Origin: Lachnoclostridium sp. UBA1308
Lineage (GTDB): Bacteria; Bacillota; Clostridia; Lachnospirales; Lachnospiraceae
Reading direction: 5' to 3'
Length of the DNA stretch: 64,000 nucleotides
Assembly: GCA_002307215.1 (NCBI GenBank)
Contig: DBTU01000037.1
Coordinates: 220,513-284,512, forward strand
Position 1 is the first letter of the stretch; every line of letters starts with the position of its first letter. The notes under the pieces were generated by a model that worked only from the letters and a program-made list of their open reading frames with translations, searched no databases and was not told where the DNA came from. Below are positions 46,186 to 55,111 of the stretch, piece after piece. The translations under genes were made by a program, and so were the position numbers.

Positions 46186-46944
46186 TTACCACCCCATTTC
46201 AGAAAGGAAAGACTGGAGTTTTTCATGTCGTAACTTATTACCACTCACATATTTACCCAAATTACATTCACCACTGATTACACCGTCTTTTATGTAAATA
46301 ATCCGGTTGCCACGTCTGGCAGAATGTAGATCATGTGTAACCATAATAATGCTTTGACCACCACTATTAATATCGGTCAAAACATCAAGCACCGCATTTC
46401 CCGCTGCAGAATTCAATGCTCCTGTAGGTTCATCAGCAAAAACGACTCTCGGCTTGTTAATCAAAGCGCGAACGATGGCAGCACGCTGATTTTCTCCACC
46501 CGAAAGCTGATTCGGAAATTTTCTCCATATCATTTCAGTTAAACCAACCTTTTGAAATAATTCTTTCGCATTAGCAACAATAGACTTTTTATCACCACTG
46601 ACTAAATAACCGCTTGCTAAAATATTATCCATAATGCTCATGTTATCAAGCAAGAACATTTGCTGAAAGACAAATCCGCAGTTTTGCCTGCGAAATACCG
46701 CTAACTTGTCGTTATTCAAATCAGCAATCTCAGCGTCAAAAAAACGAATAGCTCCGCTTGTCGGCCTGTCCATTCCTGATAAAGCATAAAGCAAGGTAGA
46801 TTTACCTGCCCCTGATGAGCCCATTATAACAGTAAAATCCCCTTCATAAAATTCAATGTCCAGATTTTTTAATACCTGCTGCTCTTGCGTTCCGGATTTA
46901 AAACTTTTGTTGAGTTTATTTGTCTTTAATATAACCTTTGCCAT
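46186..46944 (-). CDS. ABC transporter ATP-binding protein, MacB/LolD type
   Basis: 252 residues: Walker A MGSSGAGKST, signature LSGGENQRAA, Walker B VVFADEPTGAL. Partner of the permease that begins at once after its stop codon. RBS GGGAG. Confidence 0.92.
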   Translation of the reverse strand: MAKVILKTNKLNKSFKSGTQEQQVLKNLDIEFYEGDFTVIMGSSGAGKSTLLYALSGMDRPTSGAIRFFDAEIADLNNDKLAVFRRQNCGFVFQQMFLLDNMSIMDNILASGYLVSGDKKSIVANAKELFQKVGLTEMIWRKFPNQLSGGENQRAAIVRALINKPRVVFADEPTGALNSAAGNAVLDVLTDINSGGQSIIMVTHDLHSARRGNRIIYIKDGVISGECNLGKYVSGNKLRHEKLQSFLSEMGW

Positions 46945-47044
46945 TCTTTCTCTCCCTTTAAGTTGTTTTTATTAGGGACTGTAATACCAAGAAACAAATT
47001 CTTTCATTCGCTGGTGTAATTCCAATCCTTATTACATTAATTTC

Positions 47045-47114
47045 ATTATATTGGTAATAATTAAAATGTAAATAGCTATATCTTAAGAGGTAAGTTTTTG
47101 AAAGTAAGAGGTAA
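47045..47114 (-). promoter_or_regulatory. Promoter with direct repeats for the MacB-type ABC operon
   Basis: Minus strand: -35 TTTACA (47067-47072), 16 bases, -10 TATAAT (47045-47050). Directly upstream lie two copies of TTACCTCTTA (47084-47093 and 47105-47114), 21 bp apart, that is two helical turns. This is the arrangement of an activator or response-regulator site. Confidence 0.65.
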
Positions 47115-47249
47115 ACTTTTTATTATAAAACAGATTATATGATTACATTAAAGCAAATAGGCTATCTGAATTTTAATTCTGAATTAAGTAGGAGACTTAT
47201 GAACCCCTCGCTTTAGGATGTATTATTTTAAGATTAGCAGCCCCTTCCC

Positions 47250-47304
47250 TGTAAAAAGGACAGGCAACACGCATATTCTACTGCGTTTGTCTGTCCTTTT
47301 TACA
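47250..47304. terminator. Long hairpin between the ABC operon and the anti-sigma gene
   Basis: Outer stem TGTAAAAAGGACAG / CTGTCCTTTTTACA (perfect 14 bp), inner CGCA / TGCG. T-rich arms allow termination in both directions, mainly of the sigma operon. The rest of 46945-47367 holds only the promoter region above. Confidence 0.75.
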
Positions 47305-47367
47305 CTATTTTTATATAATTATAACCGTTTCCTTTGATTCACTCCTCGATGATTTTGAATTATCCAA

Positions 47368-49563
47368 TTAATATTTATAAATTAGTGCCTTACTCTTAAG
47401 CTTATAACTATCATCCTCTGTTTCATTTTTTGTTCCAAGACTATAATATACAACAAATTCTTTCCTATCTTCCATGATTACCATTTGTTGTATCTTGCTT
47501 AAATCATATCCCTCGAATTTCGTCTGCTGTTCCATTAACACCTTGCCTGTCTTGGCATCATAAGCTCGCAGTATTAATGGTGAATTATCAGAAAGCTCCA
47601 TTCTTTCTACTGTAACAAATATATTTCCTTCCTCTGACACATGAATCAGCTGACTTTCATTTTTACTCTCTAACTTATAACCGCCTAATTCCCCTTTATC
47701 ATCAATCGTTGCAACAATTCCACTACCCTCATGATTTCCGGGAAGTAAGCCTTCAAAAAACATGGCATATTGATCGGACAATAAGAAGTCCTGATCTACA
47801 TCAGCCTCATAGAATTTCATATTTTCACCATCAGTACCTACTGCACCAATTCCATCTACCTGCTTCTCTTCCGTCAGATACTTACTTCCCGCAAAATACA
47901 AAAGTTGATTATCCTTACTAAACTGAAGAGAATAAATATATACATTTCCTTTAATTGATTCTGGATACTCCTTATATAATTTACAAATCTCCTTCTTCTC
48001 ATTCTTCTCTAAATCATATAAAAATAATGCTCCATATCCTCCCTCACGACAATAATTCACATATGACAAGTATCGCCCGTCCCAAGACAGTGCAACAGGA
48101 TCAATCATTGATGATTCATCTCGTTCCATTAATTTAGAAACATCTACCGTCTTAGTTTTCTTTAAATTATCATCATAAAAAACTATTTGAACTGCATCTT
48201 TCGCGAAGGTCTCATACTTTATGGCATAACCACTATCTAAACAATATAATTTTATATTAGTAGCTGTATTTATATATGATTCACTTTCATTAATAACTTC
48301 ATTTTTATTGATATCATATTTACATAACTTTGAAGCATTATCATAATACAAGTAAATTCCATTACCTGCATATTGGGTTTCCACTGCAATATTTATATCT
48401 GGCAATCGTTTTGTAAGCTCTTCAAGTTCACTGCCACCTATTTTAACATTTTTCAATATTTCTTGTGTATCTGCGATTTCTTTTTCAGCATAATTGGCTT
48501 CTTTTAAATCGTTAATCACCATCATACTGCTTGTTTTTTCGCCATTTTCTAATACCTTTTCTCCTTTGGCATCTTCCACTAATGTAGTAATTGCATACAC
48601 TGTGTTGATTCTGCCATAATTGCTAATGTCCAAAGGAATATTACAAGTATCGCTTTCACCCGACTTAACTGTACATTCCAAATAATCCTTTTGTTCAATT
48701 TTAACAGGCTTATTATTAATGTACAAAACAGTACGATACTTGCCCTCCTTCTCTCCCTTAATTGAGATAATAAAGTTAGCCACTCCATTTTTTGCTACAA
48801 CATATCCTGCATCGGTTTTTCCAGATAGAACTTCACCAGGTTTTACTTCGGAAGTCCATGAACCCTGATATGCTAGATATTTTGTTTTAATTGTACTATC
48901 TTCTTGGAATTCAATCGTCACGGGATTAGAGGAAGTCGACATTCCCGAAAAATCATAACCGACATAGGATTCATCCTTTGGTTGGTAATCAGGATTGATT
49001 ACTTGTACAAAATTAAGAGTTAAATTATCGCCTTTTTTCCCTTTCACCGGTGTGAAAACGAAAGAAAAATCTGCTTCTCCAGTATCTGCCACATTAAATA
49101 CATGCATATATTCTTCCTCTTTTGATAGGGTTTTACCATTCATTTTTACCTGGTATGGTTGAGCAATTCCATCAACGAGTAATAACATTCCACTAACAGA
49201 GCCAACGCCGCTTCCTGTTAATTTATAAGGGATTTCAAGTTGTTCTCCACGGTACACATACGAAGTTGCATTTGTTGGTATACCAATTGATACACCTCCC
49301 CCATTCTTTACTTCTTTACTCCTATTTGCTAATAGATCCAATATATTTACTCCATAAGCTGCATAACTTATGGTGGGCACAGCAATCATAATTCCAAGGA
49401 TGACACAGGCAGCTAATGCAATTTTTTTACTTATCGTTCTATAGTTTCTATTATCTTGCTTGGCTGTTTTCAATTTAATTTTCTGAAGTGTATCACTACA
49501 CAAATTTGCACGCATTTTATTTTTCTTCACTTCATAAATGTACTCTTTCTTCCACTCGTCCAT
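47368..49563 (-). CDS. Putative anti-sigma factor with a sensor-like outer domain
   Basis: 731 residues. A short cytoplasmic N-terminus (about 1-45, sigma-binding in known systems), one TM helix (about 46-67, IALAACVILGIMIAVPTISY), then a large outer part. About residues 90-240 resemble an Ig-like or beta-sandwich domain; the C-terminal 400 look like a WD40-type propeller (SWDGRYLSYVNYC, LQFSKDNQLLYFAG). Its start overlaps the sigma gene by 32 bases, so the two are translationally coupled. The role is inferred from this pairing. RBS GGAG. Confidence 0.72.
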   Translation of the reverse strand: MDEWKKEYIYEVKKNKMRANLCSDTLQKIKLKTAKQDNRNYRTISKKIALAACVILGIMIAVPTISYAAYGVNILDLLANRSKEVKNGGGVSIGIPTNATSYVYRGEQLEIPYKLTGSGVGSVSGMLLLVDGIAQPYQVKMNGKTLSKEEEYMHVFNVADTGEADFSFVFTPVKGKKGDNLTLNFVQVINPDYQPKDESYVGYDFSGMSTSSNPVTIEFQEDSTIKTKYLAYQGSWTSEVKPGEVLSGKTDAGYVVAKNGVANFIISIKGEKEGKYRTVLYINNKPVKIEQKDYLECTVKSGESDTCNIPLDISNYGRINTVYAITTLVEDAKGEKVLENGEKTSSMMVINDLKEANYAEKEIADTQEILKNVKIGGSELEELTKRLPDINIAVETQYAGNGIYLYYDNASKLCKYDINKNEVINESESYINTATNIKLYCLDSGYAIKYETFAKDAVQIVFYDDNLKKTKTVDVSKLMERDESSMIDPVALSWDGRYLSYVNYCREGGYGALFLYDLEKNEKKEICKLYKEYPESIKGNVYIYSLQFSKDNQLLYFAGSKYLTEEKQVDGIGAVGTDGENMKFYEADVDQDFLLSDQYAMFFEGLLPGNHEGSGIVATIDDKGELGGYKLESKNESQLIHVSEEGNIFVTVERMELSDNSPLILRAYDAKTGKVLMEQQTKFEGYDLSKIQQMVIMEDRKEFVVYYSLGTKNETEDDSYKLKSKALIYKY

Positions 49564-50050
49564 AATTATCTCCTTCTATTCTTTCTTTTAAAAGTTTCCT
49601 GGCTCTGCTAAGTTTTGATGCAACCGTTCCATATTTCATAGCAAGTGAATGACCAATTTCTTCTATTGACATATTCTCATAATAGAATAAATGTATGATC
49701 ACTCTATATTTTGCGGGAATACTTAATACATATTGGTATATTTCACTGTTACCTTCGTCCTCCATAGGATATGATCTGGTATCCTCACTTACTTCATATG
49801 GTTTGGTATGACGGAACCAGGCTGATTTCCATAAGTCCTTACATTTGTTAACAGTCATTCGAATAAGTAAAGCCTTAAGATGTTCTTCACTTTCAACATC
49901 AATATTTTTCTCAATCATTATCAAAAACACTTCCTGAAAAACATCTTCTGCATTTGCTTTATTCTTTGTCTGAGATAATGCCAGCTGGTACACCATATCT
50001 CCATATTTCTTCATAATAATCTCAACAGTATTAATACTATTTGCTTCCAC
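49532..50050 (-). CDS. ECF-family RNA polymerase sigma factor
   Basis: 172 residues from a GTG at 50050, nine bases behind AAAGGAG. Region 2 is near DMVYQLALSQTKNKANAEDVFQEVF; region 4 contains EIGHSLAMKYGTVASKLSRARKLL. No region 3, as expected. It should switch on an outer-stress or signal regulon when the anti-sigma protein encoded downstream lets go. The targets are unknown; no clear own-promoter was seen. Confidence 0.9.
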   Translation of the reverse strand: MEANSINTVEIIMKKYGDMVYQLALSQTKNKANAEDVFQEVFLIMIEKNIDVESEEHLKALLIRMTVNKCKDLWKSAWFRHTKPYEVSEDTRSYPMEDEGNSEIYQYVLSIPAKYRVIIHLFYYENMSIEEIGHSLAMKYGTVASKLSRARKLLKERIEGDNYGRVEERVHL

Positions 50051-50246
50051 GGTTTCCAACTCCTTTCATAAGGAATACGATTGCAATCAAAAAATCTATG
50101 CATTTCTATTTAAATAATTTTGTTTTTTCTTAATTATTCTTAATTACATAATATCGTCTCTTTTTGAACGTTTCTCACAGTTAACCAATCGTTCTTATGA
50201 ACATATTATAGCATGTACCCCTCACACTAGGATGTTCTATTTTTGA

Positions 50247-50393
50247 TTGATAGCAGACCCAAATACGAAAAAATTAATTACCATTTTAGTTATTGTGGTG
50301 CTTGTCGCATTCATCTGTTTTGCCATCTATTATTTAATTAAGAATAAATACTCACCCGCAAGGTTTTCTGTTGTTAAGTTTACAAAAGTATAA
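50247..50393 (+). CDS. Possible small membrane peptide
   Basis: 48 residues from a TTG: MIADPNTKKLITILVIVVLV, then AFICFAIYYLIKNKY and a basic tail. One clear membrane helix with flanking charges. RBS is poor and no promoter was found; it may be the end of a lost gene. Too short to identify. Confidence 0.35.
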   Translation: MIADPNTKKLITILVIVVLVAFICFAIYYLIKNKYSPARFSVVKFTKV

Positions 50394-50435
50394 AAAAAGC
50401 CCCTCGATATGTTCCCACAAACACATACCGAAGGG
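50392..50435 (-). terminator. Intrinsic terminator of the GH31 gene
   Basis: 13-bp stem with two wobbles (arms 50400-50412 and 50423-50435), followed on the minus strand by seven T residues. Confidence 0.9.
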
Positions 50436-50472
50436 TAGAATCAATAATAATACGGGGGTGTAACTGGATTGC

Positions 50473-52494
50473 TTATATGCGTTTAAATACCGGAGAGTAC
50501 TCGATTGGTGCATCAACTGTTACCGTTATGCCGCCGGTATATTTTTCTCCGGTAGAGGTCAATGTCCACTCACCTGCAGGAAGATATACATCTCTCTTGA
50601 ATTCATTCAGATGAAGAATCGGCGCTACCAGATATTTGTCACCAAACATATACTGATCCTGAAGTTCCCAACATTTCTCATCTTCAGGAAATTCATAGAA
50701 CATGGTGCGAAGCAAGGGAGAGCCATTCGTATGAGCTTCTTCATAAAGCTTTTTGATATAATCATGCATACTGATACGGATATCATAGTATTTCTTCATG
50801 ATCTTATAATTGTCTTCCCCATAACTCCAAAGCTCATTTGGCTGGCCTGTATGAAGGTAGCCGCCACCCCAGTCTCTGTTATCCAGCGGTGGAATGTTGT
50901 AAGGACCTCTGTCCCCGTGCATACGCAGTACAGCGGAATACACAGCGAACTGATACCAACGAATTAGGAGATTTCTGAAATCAGGATCATTGACATCATC
51001 TGTCATGAAGCCACCGATATCTGTCGTCCACCAGGGAATACCTGCAAGTCCCATGTTCAGACCGCACTGTAACTGATCAGCGAAGGCTTCAAAGGTACTT
51101 GGCACGTCACCGGACCAAACCACATTGCCATACTTCTGGGAGCCTGCCCAGGCACAGCGAAGCAGATTTACAACAGGCTTATTTTCCTTACTCATCTCAT
51201 CATAAAATAAGCGACTGTACATCTGAGGATACATATTGCTGATACTCAAGGCAGGTCCATCACAATATCTGTAATTCTCAAAATCATACACACCATAATC
51301 CGGTTCAGAGTTATCCAACCAGAAAGCATCGATACCAAAATCGTAGTAATTTTTCTTGCATACTTCCCATACATACTTACGTGTCTCGGGATTAAAAGGA
51401 TCAATTTCCACACAATCGCCCTGATAATCATAGGTCTGTGCAGCGCCACGCTCTGTCTTGATCAGAAGTCCTCTTTCCATCATCGGACCAAAGTTTTCAC
51501 TCTTACGATCCACAGAAGGCCATACAGATACGATAACCTTGATTCCCATAGAGTGAAGCTCCTCCACCATAGCCTTAGGATTCGGCCAGTACTGTGTATC
51601 GAATTTCCAGTCACCCTGTACTGTCCAATGGAAAAAGTCAATGACGATCTGCTCAATCTTAATGCCTTCCTTCTGATACTGATGAGCAACAGTCAAAACC
51701 TCATCCTGGGTTCTGTAACGCAGCTTGCATTGCCAAAGACCCATCAGATCTTCCGGAAACATGTCAGCGTGACCGGTAACTGCGGTATAGTTTGCCAGAA
51801 TCTGCTTCGGTGCATCTGCCACAGTGATCCAGTAATCCATCTTCTCGGTAGATCTTGCAATCCACTCTGTATAGTTCTTACCAAAGGTTACACGACCAAC
51901 AGCCGGGTTATTCCAAAGGAAGCCATAGCCTAAGGAAGATACAGCAAAAGGTACAGAAATCTGAGAATTACGCTGTGCCAATTCCAATACACAGCCCTTT
52001 AAGTCCATATCATTTTGCTGATATTGACCCATACCAAAGATTTTCTCACCTTTATTACTTTCAAATTTTACATTCAAAGAATATTCGTTTCCGCCAATGA
52101 TTCCCTTCCACTCGCGGTTAATCACTTTCAAGCAACGGCTCTCTTTCGAAATGGTTCCATCATACATACGGAAATATTCACGAAGGAACAACTTATCGTC
52201 TTTATAAAACGAAATGATACCCACAAAATTCACAACTGCCTTAATACGACCATTCGTGAATGAAGCAATCTCCCTCTGATCAATGGTTCCATCGCCTACC
52301 CAATGATCTTCCTTTTCAATCTTTACACTGCTATCTATATTCTCTATATTTTCTGTCAATGCCCAGTCATTTCCATTAAACTTGCCAAACATGGTAGTAC
52401 GTACTCTGACGGAATCCTTACCCCAGGCTTCGATTCGCCCCATTTCGCCATTTTGGTAAAACACCAATGCTCCATTGTCATCTAAAAATTTCAT
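50473..52494 (-). CDS. GH31 family glycosidase (alpha-xylosidase / alpha-glucosidase type)
   Basis: 673 residues. The nucleophile Asp is in DAFWLDNSEPD, the acid/base Asp in WSGDVPSTF. GIPWWTTDIGGF follows. The N-terminal beta-sandwich (about 1-230) and C-terminal sandwiches are of normal size. No signal peptide. Acts on alpha-linked glucose or xylose, such as xyloglucan oligosaccharides. RBS AGGAGG. Divergent from the AraC gene. A truncated antisense copy is at 43686-43779. Confidence 0.92.
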   Translation of the reverse strand: MKFLDDNGALVFYQNGEMGRIEAWGKDSVRVRTTMFGKFNGNDWALTENIENIDSSVKIEKEDHWVGDGTIDQREIASFTNGRIKAVVNFVGIISFYKDDKLFLREYFRMYDGTISKESRCLKVINREWKGIIGGNEYSLNVKFESNKGEKIFGMGQYQQNDMDLKGCVLELAQRNSQISVPFAVSSLGYGFLWNNPAVGRVTFGKNYTEWIARSTEKMDYWITVADAPKQILANYTAVTGHADMFPEDLMGLWQCKLRYRTQDEVLTVAHQYQKEGIKIEQIVIDFFHWTVQGDWKFDTQYWPNPKAMVEELHSMGIKVIVSVWPSVDRKSENFGPMMERGLLIKTERGAAQTYDYQGDCVEIDPFNPETRKYVWEVCKKNYYDFGIDAFWLDNSEPDYGVYDFENYRYCDGPALSISNMYPQMYSRLFYDEMSKENKPVVNLLRCAWAGSQKYGNVVWSGDVPSTFEAFADQLQCGLNMGLAGIPWWTTDIGGFMTDDVNDPDFRNLLIRWYQFAVYSAVLRMHGDRGPYNIPPLDNRDWGGGYLHTGQPNELWSYGEDNYKIMKKYYDIRISMHDYIKKLYEEAHTNGSPLLRTMFYEFPEDEKCWELQDQYMFGDKYLVAPILHLNEFKRDVYLPAGEWTLTSTGEKYTGGITVTVDAPIEYSPVFKRI

Positions 52495-52643
52495 AGTACA
52501 TCCTCCTATATATCAATTGATTTTTTGGATTACAATGATATAATAATCTATAAACAATTACATTTCTTCTGAAATACTATATATTTATGATGCTATTCTA
52601 TGATTTAAGTTGTAATTCAGATTGTTATCCATGGAGGTCAGAT

Positions 52644-53522
52644 ATGAAATCTACGATAATTGCATCTCAAGGTAATAAAGAACAGCGCCAACACAGTTCC
52701 CCATTAATTCCCTACAGTATCTATGAATGCCATATACCGGATTCATTTCCCAACGTGCCTATGCACTGGCATAACGAGTTTGAAATTGATTATGTATTAC
52801 AGGGAAAGGGTGATTTCATCTGTGGAGACGAACACTTTCCTGTATACCCTGGAGACGTGATTATGATTTCTCCCAATATGTTGCATGCCGCCTACCCTTC
52901 TTCCAATATGAATCTTAATTATATTGCCTTTGTATTCCACGCCAACATGCTCGGGCTTGAAAGCAATGATCGCAGCAGTACCCATTGTATACGCCCTCTT
53001 ATCACAGGACAACTGCGTGTAAATATGAAATATGACTTGGGTCACCCTGATTATTCGGTCATACACTCCCTGACAGAGACAATCGTAAGCTGCGCATACA
53101 AAAACAATCCATATGATGACCTTTTATTAAAAAGTACTCTATTGCAACTCTACTGGTATTTTGAAAAGAGCGATAATCTGTCTTCCTTTCAGGGCAATGA
53201 TATCAGTTATTCTTCCCTCATCCGTCCGGCTCTGGAGCATATGACCTATCACTATATGGATTCCATCACAATCAACGAGCTTGCAGCTAAATGCGCTATC
53301 AGTGCAAGTCACTTCATGAACTCCTTTAAGAAAGCCGTTGGCTGCAGCGCGATTGAATTTCTGACCCATCTCAGGATCAAGGCTGCATGTACAGCGCTAA
53401 CAGAGACAACAGATGACATATCGACTATCTCCTACAGCTGTGGCTTTGACAACCTGTCTAATTTTAATAAGCAATTTAAAAAAATCACAGGAAGTTCGCC
53501 TCGGGAATACCGTAAACGATAA
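52644..53522 (+). CDS. AraC-family transcriptional regulator
   Basis: 292 residues from the ATG at 52644 (RBS GGAGG); a longer frame from 52587 has no signal. N-terminal cupin (about 15-90: MHWHNEFEIDYVLQGKG and PGDVIMISPN) and C-terminal double HTH ending NLSNFNKQFKKITGSSPREY. Probably regulates the divergent GH31 gene in response to a sugar. Confidence 0.9.
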   Translation: MKSTIIASQGNKEQRQHSSPLIPYSIYECHIPDSFPNVPMHWHNEFEIDYVLQGKGDFICGDEHFPVYPGDVIMISPNMLHAAYPSSNMNLNYIAFVFHANMLGLESNDRSSTHCIRPLITGQLRVNMKYDLGHPDYSVIHSLTETIVSCAYKNNPYDDLLLKSTLLQLYWYFEKSDNLSSFQGNDISYSSLIRPALEHMTYHYMDSITINELAAKCAISASHFMNSFKKAVGCSAIEFLTHLRIKAACTALTETTDDISTISYSCGFDNLSNFNKQFKKITGSSPREYRKR

Positions 53523-53705
53523 AAAGAGGCAATGAAACTTACCATAACTAACCCCGCTTGTAAATCGAGATAAGACTAAATGTTTTCCTAAATTAATAAC
53601 TCTGTATCACTCATCTCAGCTCTTATCGATTACAAAGGCACTTCCCAATGTGAATTATATTCAATTTGAATCAATATTACATATAAACTCGCCAACTCCA
53701 ATGCC

Positions 53706-53768
53706 GATTGCAAAGACAAATTTACCGTGGAATTCAAGTCTGGCTTGACGGTGGATGTGGAAGGATAA
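53706..53768 (+). pseudogene. Relic of a serine recombinase C-terminus (first copy)
   Basis: Reads DCKDKFTVEFKSGLTVDVEG and stop. KFTVEFKSGxxVDV is the tail of large serine recombinases with a DUF4368-type end. Only the last 20 residues remain. 53523-53705 shows nothing else I could identify. Confidence 0.6.
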
Positions 53769-53915
53769 TATTCTTATTAATCTTAAACAGTTCCCAACAA
53801 ACCGCAAACACTTTTAAATCAGAGTTTCATTATTGACAAAACCGATATGATAAGCTAAACTGATTATAAGTAATACCGATTACAAGTAACGCTTACTATA
53901 TTTTGGAGGTTAGTG

Positions 53916-54329
53916 ATGAATATAGAAGAATCCTTAGGGTTTAAGCTGGCAAAAGCATCGCAGCGTATGTTTGAACTTTTTGCAACCTGCCTTGATCAAG
54001 CTGGTATTACATCAAAGCAAAATGGAGCAATGCTAATTATTCATAAGTATCAAAACATTACGCAGAAAGAGGTTTCCATTCTTCAAAGAGTAGACCAAAC
54101 AACTATGGGGCAAATTATCGATCAGCTTGAAGAGAAACATCTCGTCATGCGTATCATGCACCCGGCGGATAGACGCGCTTACTGTCTCGTTTTGACCGAC
54201 GAAGGGAAAGAACTCATAACCTCCCTTTGGGTCGAAATGAAACACTGCGAGGATATATTTCTGCAAAAGTTGAACAAAGATGAAATCACGCAGTTATTCA
54301 AATTGCTTGATATAATTGAAAAGGAGTAA
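53916..54329 (+). CDS. MarR-family transcriptional regulator
   Basis: 137 residues from the ATG at 53916, six bases behind GGAGG. Winged helix in the middle (TQKEVSILQRVDQTTMGQIIDQLEEKHLVMR) followed by the wing HPADRRAYCLVLTDEGKE. Precedes a rhodanese gene by six bases, probably regulating itself and that gene in response to a sulfur or redox signal. Confidence 0.92.
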   Translation: MNIEESLGFKLAKASQRMFELFATCLDQAGITSKQNGAMLIIHKYQNITQKEVSILQRVDQTTMGQIIDQLEEKHLVMRIMHPADRRAYCLVLTDEGKELITSLWVEMKHCEDIFLQKLNKDEITQLFKLLDIIEKE

Positions 54330-54335
54330 AAAATC

Positions 54336-54695
54336 ATGAGCAAAATGGATTATTTTAAAGCGAAAATCGAGGCGACTATCAGCCCAATGGACTTTATGCA
54401 GGCAGCAAAAACCGAACCGGACAAGTATTTACTTGTTGATGTGCGAAATGCCCCGCCGCACCTAATGAAAGAAAAGGTTGCCGGAGCTACCCATATTCCT
54501 TTGATGCAACTGCCGGACAGACTAGGTGAACTGCCGAAAAGCAAAACAATAGTTGTTTACTGTTGGGATACCTGGTGTAACATGGCAGCTAAGGCAGCGA
54601 TTATTCTATTGGAAAACGACTACGACGTTCTTGAATTATCGGGAGGTATCGCGTCATGGAGATCAATGGCATTTCCTACCGAAACCGTTGAATAA
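54336..54695 (+). CDS. Rhodanese-like sulfurtransferase
   Basis: 119 residues, a single rhodanese domain. Catalytic Cys in VVYCWDTWCNMAAKA, with VDVRN before it. Transfers or carries sulfane sulfur. Two cysteines lie five residues apart in the active loop. In an operon with the MarR gene, and both lie between recombinase relics. Confidence 0.9.
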   Translation: MSKMDYFKAKIEATISPMDFMQAAKTEPDKYLLVDVRNAPPHLMKEKVAGATHIPLMQLPDRLGELPKSKTIVVYCWDTWCNMAAKAAIILLENDYDVLELSGGIASWRSMAFPTETVE

Positions 54696-54700
54696 ATATT

Positions 54701-54832
54701 ATGCAGCCCACCGCCAATACGGAATACAACGAGCCGTTCGTCCAGCGGCTGATTGAAAAAGTCACTATCTACGAGAACAAATTCACCGTGGAATTCAAGT
54801 CCTGTGTGGTGGATGTGGATGAATATGTCTGA
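54701..54832 (+). pseudogene. Relic of a serine recombinase C-terminus (second copy)
   Basis: 43 residues: NTEYNEPFVQRLIEKVTIYE, then NKFTVEFKSCVVDVDEYV and stop. EYNEPFVxRLIExVTVY and KFTVEFKSG are typical of the ends of Tn4451/TnpX-like large serine recombinases. The ATG is incidental. The domain for catalysis is lost. Confidence 0.75.
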
Positions 54833-54836
54833 AAAT

Positions 54837-54879
54837 AAAGAAAGCACTCTACGAAATTACAACGTAGAGTGCTTTCTTT
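54837..54879. terminator. Hairpin terminator after the MarR-rhodanese unit
   Basis: Perfect 17-bp stem (arms 54837-54853 and 54863-54879), nine-base loop, T-rich 3' arm. Confidence 0.85.
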
Positions 54880-54934
54880 AGCCGTAGTTTGTGAATTGAA
54901 AGCTTATATTAAACTCTTCAGTCTTTTAGCCCTT

Positions 54935-55096
54935 TCAAAAGCCAAAAGTAAAAACTCCTCTGGTGGTTTCCGACCAATCAATCGTTCCGTCAAACGGTAA
55001 CCGGTGCTGATCGTCAATACCGCCGTTGTCATGCAAATGTAGAGACATCAAACGTGAGCCATGATTATCAATAATTACCCTTTCACATACCTGAAA
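54935..55096 (-). pseudogene. Relic of a sugar phosphate isomerase/epimerase
   Basis: 54 codons, no start, with a stop codon upstream. It reads SLHLHDNGGIDDQHRLPFDG and TIDW, then a divergent end. HLHDNxGxxDxHxxPxxGxIDW is the hallmark metal-binding segment of the AP endonuclease family 2 isomerases. All preceding barrel strands are lost. Such genes usually sit with Gfo/Idh dehydrogenases like those at 57456 and 58879. Confidence 0.7.
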
Positions 55097-55111
55097 ATTA
55101 TCAATTCTTTA

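Noticed and set aside
50079..50088. Palindrome GATTGCAATC upstream of the sigma gene
   Set aside because: Ten bases are expected by chance in DNA this AT-rich, and spacing to a promoter could not be shown.
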